From positions 139,856 through 203,855 of the forward strand of contig JBEKIL010000006.1 in the NCBI GenBank assembly GCA_050011775.1: a stretch of DNA of 64,000 bases, given 5' to 3'. The notes beneath the pieces are model-generated. The model did not search any database. It saw only the letters and a program-made list of their open reading frames with translations, and was not told the origin of the DNA. Positions 53,157 to 60,900 of the stretch are shown in pieces. Position numbers and translations under genes: made by a program. Source of the stretch: CAVZMI01 sp050011775. GTDB taxonomy: Bacteria > Bacteroidota > Ignavibacteria > UBA10030 > CAVZMI01. Numbering within the stretch: position 1 is the stretch's first letter; each line of letters starts with the position of its first letter.

Positions 53157-54911
53157 ATGTTGACTGGTAATCATAAAAATACCGGATGCTCTGTGGGAGA
53201 GTTCTTTTTACTGTTCCTTGGGGTACTCTTCCTTGGAGGTTGCACAAACCTACGGCAGACACTCGATTCTTCAGGGAAACGATCGTCTGAAATATCAAAA
53301 GAGCAGCAAAATCAAGCTACAATTCGAGTTATCGACGGAGCATTATACGACGTAAAGGAAGATCGGGCACGGGCAATACTGGAGTATGAAGAGGCTCTAC
53401 AGTACGACAGTGCTGCGGGAATCTATCTGGCTATCTCGAAAGATTACTCCCTTCTTGGGAAGCATACCCTTGCTATTCGTCATGCCAGAGAAGCACTCCG
53501 CCTCGATCCGGAAAATACTGATTATCGTCAGAACCTGGCTGATATCTATCTGGCAGCCCGGGACCTTGAATCGGCACTAAAGGAATATGAAGCGATCGTT
53601 CAGCGCGATTCAACTTCAATAAGAGTACTGTACACCATCGGCCGCATCCATCAACAACAGCAGCAATACGCGAAGGCTCTTGAGATCTATAAGACTATTC
53701 GAGATCGATTCGGACCAAGCTGGCAGACTCTTTTTCAGATGGCAACGGTTTATGAATGGCTGAAGCAACTTGACAGCGCGGCAACGATGTATCAAGAAAT
53801 GTTGGTGCTCGATCCCAATAACTCTGAATTAAAAAAACGTCTGGCCGGAACATATTTAAGAGCAAATAAACCAGACACAGCACTTGTGTTTCTCAATGAG
53901 CTGCACCGGCAGGATTCGTCCGATGTCGAAATCAATGTCACGCGGGGAAGCGTATATATCCAGAAGAAAGAATGGGAAACAGCATTCTCAATTTTTCTAC
54001 CGATTGTCATGCGCGATTCAATCACGGTCGAAGCGGCGTTAGGTCTTGGTGTGGAATTCTTGCGGGCCGGTCCCGATACATCAGGTGCTCTTCATTATGC
54101 CAGAATTCTTGGCGAGCATATCCGCGATCGCTTTCCCCGACAATGGCAATCGTATGTTTTTCTCGGAGATGTCGAAGTGACATCACGGCATGATTCACTT
54201 GCGGCTGAGTACTACGAGAAAGCGATCAGCCTCAATGACAGGATTGTGGATCCTTATATCCAACTTGGACTTCTTTACTTTCAGCAGAATAAACTCGATC
54301 CTGCAATCAGTGTGCTTGAGCGGGGGCGCATTCTTTTCCCAGATGAATTTCGGATACTTTTTTATCTTGGTCTCGGCTACACTCAGAGCGGGAAGAATTA
54401 TCAAGCACTTCCTCTTCTTGAACGTGCCGTACGGATGGATTCAAAAAATGTCGATGCACTCGGAGCACTCGCTCAGAATCTCGATGCATTGAAGCGTTTT
54501 ACTGAATCCGACAGCATTTATGATCGTGCACTTTCACTTGATCCGAAAAATCATCTTCTTCTCAATAACTATAGTTACAGCCTTGCTGAACGTGAAACGC
54601 GGCTCGATGATGCACTGAAAATGTCGGCCATCGCTGTCGAGAAGGATTCAACAAACAGCGCCTACATGGATACTCTTGGTTGGATTTTTTTTAAGATGAA
54701 ACAATACGCCAATGCACTCCGCCTGATCCAGCGAGCTGTCGATCTGCGGCAACAGACCGGCGGCAACGATGCAGTTCTCCTTGAACACCTCGGAGATGTT
54801 TTTCAGGCACTGGGTGAAAAAGAAAAGGCAGTGGAGGCCTGGGAAAAAGCTCTCGAGACGAATCAGACAAATCAAGGGCTTCGGGATAAAATTCAACGCT
54901 ATCAACAATGA
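53157..54911 (+). CDS. Large TPR lipoprotein
   Basis: The 584-residue product has a hydrophobic signal and lipobox LGGC (Cys29). The remainder is a row of roughly a dozen TPR units, such as AILEYEEALQYDSAAGIYLAIS and YYEKAISLNDRIVDPYIQLG types. TPR lipoproteins of this size usually scaffold envelope complexes. The start at 53157 (MLTGNHKNTG) gives a normal signal; ATG 53109 is an alternative with poorer spacing. Its stop overlaps the DUF4292 gene by four bases, so these are co-translated. Confidence 0.8.
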   Translation: MLTGNHKNTGCSVGEFFLLFLGVLFLGGCTNLRQTLDSSGKRSSEISKEQQNQATIRVIDGALYDVKEDRARAILEYEEALQYDSAAGIYLAISKDYSLLGKHTLAIRHAREALRLDPENTDYRQNLADIYLAARDLESALKEYEAIVQRDSTSIRVLYTIGRIHQQQQQYAKALEIYKTIRDRFGPSWQTLFQMATVYEWLKQLDSAATMYQEMLVLDPNNSELKKRLAGTYLRANKPDTALVFLNELHRQDSSDVEINVTRGSVYIQKKEWETAFSIFLPIVMRDSITVEAALGLGVEFLRAGPDTSGALHYARILGEHIRDRFPRQWQSYVFLGDVEVTSRHDSLAAEYYEKAISLNDRIVDPYIQLGLLYFQQNKLDPAISVLERGRILFPDEFRILFYLGLGYTQSGKNYQALPLLERAVRMDSKNVDALGALAQNLDALKRFTESDSIYDRALSLDPKNHLLLNNYSYSLAERETRLDDALKMSAIAVEKDSTNSAYMDTLGWIFFKMKQYANALRLIQRAVDLRQQTGGNDAVLLEHLGDVFQALGEKEKAVEAWEKALETNQTNQGLRDKIQRYQQ

Positions 54912-55690
54912 CATTCAGACGCCTTATATTCCTTGCTGTATGGTGCGGCCTTCTCTGGACCGGCTGTGCCCCAACTGCCAGTCGCCGCACACTATCTGTG
55001 AAGGATATGGATGTCCGGACACTACTCTTGAACGTCGCGCAACATCAGCGTACATTCAGGTCAATCGAAGCCGAGGGTTCGGTTGCCGTTGAAACACCGA
55101 CATTTTCGAATTCAGGAAGCATCGAACTCCACGTAAAAAAACCCGACTCGATGTACGTGAAAATTGAAGGTCCATTCGGTATCGATGTGGCCGATATGTT
55201 ATTGACACAAGAGACATTTCTTATATACAATAGTTTACAAAATCAACTCATACACGGTACGACGTCGCGGCACGCGATCGGCTTGCTACTCAATCTCGAT
55301 ATCGATTTTTCCGATATTCTCAACCTGTGCGGCGGTGTCGTTCCTATTGAACATGAACCTGCTGTTCCCTCGGAATATTCCACTGATGATGACAATTACA
55401 TACTCGTGTTCCGCAAGCCGAAGGAGACTTCACGCTACTGGATCAATCCGACCACATTTTCAATTACACGAATCCAGGTACAGAATCCCGAGGGGCAGCT
55501 CGTGCGTGAAGTGAAATTCTCGGATTTTCGCTCTCAGAATACGACCTGGCTCCCATTTCAAATGAAGGTAAATGATTATCAAGGTGGCAAGAGCGTCACA
55601 CTGATGTATACCACCGCACACGTAAATATACAAAACGTGACTTTCCCGTTTACATTCCCTGAGAATGCTGAACAAATTAACTGGCAATAG
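54908..55690 (+). CDS. DUF4292 lipoprotein (LolB-like fold)
   Basis: The 260-residue product has signal LLWTGC (Cys20). The mature part begins with an IEAEGSVAVETPTFSNSGSI strand pattern and FGIDVADMLLTQETFLIY, matching DUF4292, a Bacteroidota-wide family with a LolB/LppX-like cup fold that may carry lipids. It is between a TPR lipoprotein and an EnvC-type activator, suggesting an outer-membrane role. Start codon ATG 54908 overlaps the preceding stop. Confidence 0.8.
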   Translation: MTFRRLIFLAVWCGLLWTGCAPTASRRTLSVKDMDVRTLLLNVAQHQRTFRSIEAEGSVAVETPTFSNSGSIELHVKKPDSMYVKIEGPFGIDVADMLLTQETFLIYNSLQNQLIHGTTSRHAIGLLLNLDIDFSDILNLCGGVVPIEHEPAVPSEYSTDDDNYILVFRKPKETSRYWINPTTFSITRIQVQNPEGQLVREVKFSDFRSQNTTWLPFQMKVNDYQGGKSVTLMYTTAHVNIQNVTFPFTFPENAEQINWQ

Positions 55691-55691
55691 T

Positions 55692-56903
55692 ATGCGGCAT
55701 TGCATCGTTCTCATAGTATTCTCGCTTCTTCTCCAGCCGGGTTCGCCGGCTGAATCCGATGATAAAGAAAAGGACATCAAGTCAAAGCAACTTGAATTGG
55801 AACAGCTGCAGAAAGAGATTACGCAGTTTGAAGACAAGATCAAAAGCACCGAGCAGCGTGAGCAAAACACCCTTGAGATGCTCGACACTTACGATCGTCA
55901 GAGCACGCTCATTAAAAAATTACTCCGCACGCTGCACGCTCAGGAACGAAAACTCCAATACGACATTTCAGAAGTTGAAAATCAAATTTCCCATCTTGAA
56001 AAACAGGTATCGTTCCTACAGGACCATTATGCGCGATATGTGATCGGTGCATATAAATACGGGCGGCTTTCCGATCTTGAACTTGTTCTGTCATCGCGTT
56101 CATTAAATCAATTTGCAGTCCGTATCGAGTACCTGCAGCGATTCTCCGAACAAAGGAAAAAAGATCTTCAGCGACTTAACACAAAAAAGGAACTCCTGCA
56201 GGACAAAATCGCGCTCCTTGCAGAAAAACTTGATGAAGAGCAGCATCTCATTACCGTCAAGAGCACCGAGGAACAAAACCTGACGAGAAAATCCGAGGAG
56301 CGGAAGGCGCTCCTTGAGGTAATTCGGAAAGACAGAAAGAATTATCGTCGCGAAATCGAACGGAAATCACGGGCCGCAAAGGAACTCGAAAAATTCATTG
56401 CCGATCTGATCGAACAGGATCGAATTCGCCGCGAACATGAGGAAGCCACTCCCCGTGATAAGACTCTTACGACTACTCCGATTGCACCAACCGCTTCGTT
56501 CGAGGCGCAGCGGGGAATGCTGCGATGGCCTGTAGCAGTTCATGCGAAAATTGCTTCACGGTTCGGGAATCAGATCCATCCTCAATTGAAAACGATTACT
56601 CAAAACACGGGCGTCGATATTTCAGTCCCCAATGGAACGGATGTTCTTTCGGTGGCAGAAGGGGAAATAGCTCTCATATCATGGCTTCCATCCTACGGCA
56701 ATCTGGTTATCATTAACCACGGGAATGGATACCGGACAGTGTATACCCATCTGGCAGAAATTACGGTGACAACCGGAGATAAAGTTAGCGGAGGGCAGGT
56801 AATCGGTACAAGCGGTGACTCGCTGTCCGGTCCGATGCTCCATTTCGAACTCTGGCATGAACGAGAAAAACAAGATCCCGAACACTGGCTGGCACGGCGG
56901 TAA
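55692..56903 (+). CDS. EnvC-type murein hydrolase activator (degenerate LytM)
   Basis: The 403-residue product has a signal peptide, a long coiled coil (about 25-260) and a C-terminal M23/LytM domain (about 290-403). The metal-site residues are lost: the usual HxGxD reads NTGVD (about 305-309) and HxH reads MLHFEL (first His absent, about 380). This is the pattern of EnvC/NlpD activators, which switch on amidases rather than cutting peptidoglycan; an amidase gene lies at 18948. ATG 55692 is chosen from the signal sequence. Confidence 0.85.
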   Translation: MRHCIVLIVFSLLLQPGSPAESDDKEKDIKSKQLELEQLQKEITQFEDKIKSTEQREQNTLEMLDTYDRQSTLIKKLLRTLHAQERKLQYDISEVENQISHLEKQVSFLQDHYARYVIGAYKYGRLSDLELVLSSRSLNQFAVRIEYLQRFSEQRKKDLQRLNTKKELLQDKIALLAEKLDEEQHLITVKSTEEQNLTRKSEERKALLEVIRKDRKNYRREIERKSRAAKELEKFIADLIEQDRIRREHEEATPRDKTLTTTPIAPTASFEAQRGMLRWPVAVHAKIASRFGNQIHPQLKTITQNTGVDISVPNGTDVLSVAEGEIALISWLPSYGNLVIINHGNGYRTVYTHLAEITVTTGDKVSGGQVIGTSGDSLSGPMLHFELWHEREKQDPEHWLARR

Positions 56904-56904
56904 A

Positions 56905-59544
56905 ATGACACTTAAACATTTTCTTACCGGCATCCTAATCGCGTTCATTGTGTCGTTAGTTCCGACACTGATCGACGGTCCTTTCAATCAACTTGAACAA
57001 CAAGCGACAGACCTCAAACTATTAATCCGTGGACAATCGACAATCGACACCAATATAGTCATTCTTTATCTAGACAATAGCGATATAAATGCATTGAAAC
57101 GCTGGCCGCTTCCACGAAATTATTATGCGTTACTCCTTATGGCGTTACACGATGTGGGGGTAAAAGCCGTTGGTTTCGATTTTAGTTTTTCCGATCCACA
57201 ACCGGAATATTCTGAAAACGATTCTCTTCTCGTGCGAATGACCCGCACAATGGAGAATATCGTCCAGAGTGTATATTTCGACCGTCTTACGGGGACTGCC
57301 GCCGACACGTTGGCACCGCAAACTATTCCTGCTCGATTCGTTTATAAAATTCCCGAACAACATTCATTCAGGTCGGGAGGCCGGATAACATTACCATTCC
57401 CGGCATTACTCAACGCCAGCATGAGTATCGGTCATGCTAATCTCGCCGATGAAGCTGTAGTTCGAAATTTCCCGTTGTTCATTGAATACAACGGACAGCT
57501 TGTTCCTGCTCTTTCATTTGAGCTTGCCCGGTTATTTCTCGAGGGTACCCGATCGTCTGTTGTCGTTACCGGCTCGTCAGCACTCATCAAATATCCCGGT
57601 GATATGAAACGTATTCCAATTCTCGACCAGGGATATGTTCGCCTTAACTATTCCGGAGGTACATCATCCCTCCATACAATTCACTTTGTCGATTTCCTTC
57701 AGGCATACGGTGAACGAAGTTCCCAACCCCAACCTGTACTTCTGACATCATTGAAGGGGAAGATTATTCTTATAGGTGTAATTGCAGAGGGGCGAAGCTC
57801 TTTTGTTGCAACACCCTATGCAGCAAAATTCCCTGCAGTCGGTGTTCATGCGACAGCAATACACAATATTCTTCACTCGAATTTTCTTGTCAGTCCTTCA
57901 TGGTGGGTATGCCTGGCAATCTCGTTTATACTTGGTCTGGCTGCTTTTGTGATGATTTTTCGTTTCCGGGAATTTCGAGGGTTATTACTAACCATCGGAC
58001 TCTTTGCACTGTACTGCCTCCTTGATGTTCTTATATTAATTATCATCGATCTTTCACTTCCGCTTGCGATTCCCGGTATTGTCGTTCTACTTGTCAGTTT
58101 CCTTACCGTTGTTTACGAACGAAACATCATGAAAGAGACCGTCACCGAACTTGCCCGTGAAAAAGATGAAATAACCCGGCAACTTCGGTTGAAAGAATCT
58201 CGAGTACAGGAGCTTGAAAAAAGGCTTACACTTTCGTCACAACAGAACACCCCGGCAGTAAGTCTGGTCGAAGAGCTCGAACAGCAAAAACGGGACCTTG
58301 AAGAATTAAGTTCGCGTGCAGCCGATTTACAGGTATACCAGCCCGAAGAACCTGGAGACGATGGAACACCCGAAGCATTTTGCGGTATCATCTACTCTCC
58401 AACAGGCAAGATGGCACCATTGATCGCAATGGTAAGAAAAATTGCCTCCGGCGACGCTAATGTGATGATCTCAGGTGAAAGCGGGACCGGAAAAGAACTG
58501 ATCGCCCGGGCAATTCATAGCGAAAGCCCGAGGAGAGAAAAACCATTTATTGCAGTTAATTGCGGCGCTCTCTCCGAAAGCCTGCTTGAAAGCGAACTGT
58601 TTGGCCATGAACGAGGCGCTTTTACGGGAGCAGTAAAGGAACGAACTGGAAGATTCGAATTAGCGAACGGCGGAACGATCTTCCTTGACGAAATTGCCGA
58701 TACGAGCGAGGCGTTTCAGGTCAAACTCCTTCGTGTTGTTCAGGAGGGAGAATTCGAGCGGGTGGGGGGAATAAAAACGCTCAAGGTCGATATACGCATC
58801 ATCGCCGCAACTAATAAAAATCTCAAACAGGAAATCATGGCAAAGCGATTCAGGGAAGATCTGTATTACAGATTGAATGTGATATCGCTCCACCTCCCAC
58901 CGCTTCATGAGCGAAAAAGCGACATTCCGCATCTGGCGGCACATTTTCTCAACCGCGAAAATACTTCGATACAATTCTCGGCAAATGCGATGAATGCTCT
59001 CGTGAACTATGAGTGGAGAGGAAATATCCGAGAGCTCGAAAGTATCGTGAAACGAGCCGTGATACTGGCACAATCGGAAGACCGAACACTTGTCCGTACC
59101 AAAGACCTTCCGCCCGAAATCATAGCGCAATTTTCGGATACGCGTAACATCGAGGAGAAGATTATTACATCACTCCGCGAAAAGAAATTTTCACGAAGTG
59201 CAATAACTGATACTGCTTCGGAACTCGGTGGTTTTAACCGCGGTACGATCGCCGAATATTTCCGCGGTTATTGTTTTAAGATATTGAACGAACAGGATTG
59301 GGATATCGAAAAAGCGAGCCTTGCCATTGCCGGGACGATGGATGATCAGCTACTCGATAAAGTCAGGAAAAAACTTGATGAATACATGACAAATATCCGA
59401 TCCTCCGTCGATAAACAACAAACATTCGATGAAAACATGCAGTTACTAAAACCGAAATATAAAAATCTCCCGCTGCGATATCACAGGTATCTGGACGAAC
59501 TCATTAAAGCACTTTGTGAAGGTCGCGTTAAAGACTCTCAATGA
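56905..59544 (+). CDS. Membrane-bound CHASE2-sigma54 interaction transcriptional activator
   Basis: The 879-residue protein has a TM helix (about 6-24), a large extracytoplasmic CHASE2-like domain (about 25-330), three helices (about 332-352, 358-381, 385-405), a coiled coil (about 415-475) and a sigma-54 AAA+ domain (about 490-720) with GESGTGKE (near 525), GAFTGA (near 570) and FLDEIAD. The GAFTGA loop, which contacts sigma-54, is intact. The C terminus (about 760-879) may contain a helix-turn-helix (ASELGGFNRGTIAEYF). It starts one base after the EnvC stop. A matching -24/-12 promoter lies 184 bases after its stop. Confidence 0.88.
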   Translation: MTLKHFLTGILIAFIVSLVPTLIDGPFNQLEQQATDLKLLIRGQSTIDTNIVILYLDNSDINALKRWPLPRNYYALLLMALHDVGVKAVGFDFSFSDPQPEYSENDSLLVRMTRTMENIVQSVYFDRLTGTAADTLAPQTIPARFVYKIPEQHSFRSGGRITLPFPALLNASMSIGHANLADEAVVRNFPLFIEYNGQLVPALSFELARLFLEGTRSSVVVTGSSALIKYPGDMKRIPILDQGYVRLNYSGGTSSLHTIHFVDFLQAYGERSSQPQPVLLTSLKGKIILIGVIAEGRSSFVATPYAAKFPAVGVHATAIHNILHSNFLVSPSWWVCLAISFILGLAAFVMIFRFREFRGLLLTIGLFALYCLLDVLILIIIDLSLPLAIPGIVVLLVSFLTVVYERNIMKETVTELAREKDEITRQLRLKESRVQELEKRLTLSSQQNTPAVSLVEELEQQKRDLEELSSRAADLQVYQPEEPGDDGTPEAFCGIIYSPTGKMAPLIAMVRKIASGDANVMISGESGTGKELIARAIHSESPRREKPFIAVNCGALSESLLESELFGHERGAFTGAVKERTGRFELANGGTIFLDEIADTSEAFQVKLLRVVQEGEFERVGGIKTLKVDIRIIAATNKNLKQEIMAKRFREDLYYRLNVISLHLPPLHERKSDIPHLAAHFLNRENTSIQFSANAMNALVNYEWRGNIRELESIVKRAVILAQSEDRTLVRTKDLPPEIIAQFSDTRNIEEKIITSLREKKFSRSAITDTASELGGFNRGTIAEYFRGYCFKILNEQDWDIEKASLAIAGTMDDQLLDKVRKKLDEYMTNIRSSVDKQQTFDENMQLLKPKYKNLPLRYHRYLDELIKALCEGRVKDSQ

Positions 59545-59577
59545 TCTCTATTGCACCGCCTGGTAGACTTCTCTACT

Positions 59578-59598
59578 GCGGGATTATATTATTCCCGC
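59578..59598. repeat. Inverted repeat GCGGGA-N9-TCCCGC
   Basis: A 6-bp perfect inverted repeat lies 34 bases after the activator stop and about 130 bases upstream of the -24 element, a typical enhancer distance for sigma-54 activators. It could also be a weak terminator, since the T-tract (GTTTCAT) is poor. Confidence 0.4.
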
Positions 59599-59727
59599 GT
59601 TTCATATAGGGAATTCCATCATATCCATCTTGATTGCAATGATTGATTTCATTCATCACCCCTTTTATAACATCTTCATTTATATATAGTTACAATTTTT
59701 TCTTTACCAGCCCTTAAAAAATATCGA

Positions 59728-59743
59728 TGGCATGACGTTTGCA
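59728..59743 (+). promoter_or_regulatory. Sigma-54 (-24/-12) promoter
   Basis: TGGCATGACGTTTGCA matches the consensus TGGCAYRN4TTGCW at all specified positions, with GG at -24 (59729-59730) and GC at -12 (59741-59742). The predicted start is near 59754. It is the only such match I noticed in an intergenic region, and it sits directly downstream of a sigma-54 activator gene. Confidence 0.75.
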
Positions 59744-59753
59744 CATTCTATCA

Positions 59754-59844
59754 TTGAGGTATTGTATACCTTGGGCATGCGTTCATCATCTTGACCGATC
59801 AACTTCTGGCAGAGGAGACAGGCAAGAGATGAACGTACGCTTTT
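59754..59844 (+). ncRNA. Structured leader or small RNA from the sigma-54 promoter
   Basis: The predicted transcript begins with a small hairpin (AGGTAT/ATACCT at about 59757-59770), then GCATGCGTTCATC (59775-59787) pairs with GATGAACGTACGC (59828-59840) with one mismatch and one G-T, around a 40-base loop. TTTT follows at 59841. It could be a stand-alone sRNA or the first part of a 245-base 5' leader of the lipoprotein gene at 59998. No known family is recognised. Confidence 0.4.
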
Positions 59845-59997
59845 AGAAGGATCAGACCGGAATTGATGATAAAAAACAATGTTAACCTGTTTGTTTTAAG
59901 GGAAAATTGCTTTTTTTGTCAATTCTTTCTTCAACAGTTCATTTTTTTGTGTTGAGGAAAAGGTAGATTCTGTGCGGTTTTTTTTCTATATTCGTTT

Positions 59998-60900
59998 ATG
60001 TTTTCCCGATACCGCACATATTTTATACTACTAACTCTGACCCTTTCTGTTCTTTGGCATGGCTGCAAAGATCCGTTACCGATTGTCTTCACGGCAGATG
60101 TAATCAACATTATTGGGCCGCTCACCGATATATCGACTCCACTCAAGGACCCGGTGGCTTTGACAACCGTCGATTCGAGCGGGTGGGAAATCATCTCGAA
60201 CGACACTTCCTATAACGCGATTGCACTCCTGAGTACGATCCAGTACGACTCGGCAACAACACACCATCAGGTCGTTCTCTCGAAAGTGCTTGTCCAGGAT
60301 AGGTCTCAGCCGGTGTACAACAGCAGTCAGACTCAACTTGTCGGGTACAAAGGACTCCAACTCTCGCAGATAGAAGGAGACGATGTACCAATGCACATCG
60401 AGAAAAGACGGGTTCCTATTGGCCTCGGAGACACTGCGCTCGGTTATCAATACTCAGCAGTAAATATCGATAATGAGGGACCGGACAATTCTCTTCACTA
60501 TCGGGAAGGGGAGATTTTCAATTGGACTGTTCAACTACAGAACGCGAATCCAGTGAATATCGGTGGTATACCGCCCGGTTTGATCAGGCTGATCCAACCA
60601 TCGCCTGATTCGGTGGAAATTCTCGATGTGAATAAGGAATGTACAATTCAGTGGCTTGGTTCGAACGAATCAGTCGATCTCGTGATCAGCGATTACTACA
60701 ACGGAAGTGTCAAGCCGTTAAAACATATCAATTTTCAGCATATCCAATCGAACACGGCAAAAATTGATATCCATGAAATCCCTGTGGGCCAGTGTCTTTT
60801 TACATTTTCAACGACGACAGAGGTGACGTCAAATATCAACGGAATTCCGATACTATTGAGATTTGCATCGATCCACAATGTGGTGGTACGAATGAAATGA
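59998..60900 (+). CDS. Hypothetical lipoprotein
   Basis: The 300-residue product has signal MFSRYRTYFILLTLTLSVLW followed by HGC (possible lipidated Cys23, lipobox not canonical). The remainder is beta-rich with no family that I recognise; IGPLTDISTPLKDPVALTT and INWTVQ-like strands (about 170-200) suggest immunoglobulin-like domains. It overlaps the next gene by four bases, and the sigma-54 promoter lies 254 bases upstream. Role unknown; a periplasmic or surface-exposed accessory is likely. Confidence 0.6.
   Translation: MFSRYRTYFILLTLTLSVLWHGCKDPLPIVFTADVINIIGPLTDISTPLKDPVALTTVDSSGWEIISNDTSYNAIALLSTIQYDSATTHHQVVLSKVLVQDRSQPVYNSSQTQLVGYKGLQLSQIEGDDVPMHIEKRRVPIGLGDTALGYQYSAVNIDNEGPDNSLHYREGEIFNWTVQLQNANPVNIGGIPPGLIRLIQPSPDSVEILDVNKECTIQWLGSNESVDLVISDYYNGSVKPLKHINFQHIQSNTAKIDIHEIPVGQCLFTFSTTTEVTSNINGIPILLRFASIHNVVVRMK

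Larger units (their letters stand above)
59545..59997. other. 453-base intergenic region with sigma-54 promoter and hairpins
   Basis: No protein gene is convincing. It contains an inverted repeat GCGGGA-N9-TCCCGC (59578-59598), which is either a terminator for the activator gene or an enhancer site, a -24/-12 promoter (59728-59743), a 13-bp imperfect stem (59775-59840) and a smaller IR AAAACAA/TTGTTTT near 59874-59895. The short ORF from 59868 is 29 codons long and unconvincing. Confidence 0.6.

Noticed and set aside
59868..59957. 29-codon ORF in the sigma-54 leader region
   Set aside because: Low-complexity, A/T-rich composition with no clear ribosome site; not convincing as a gene.
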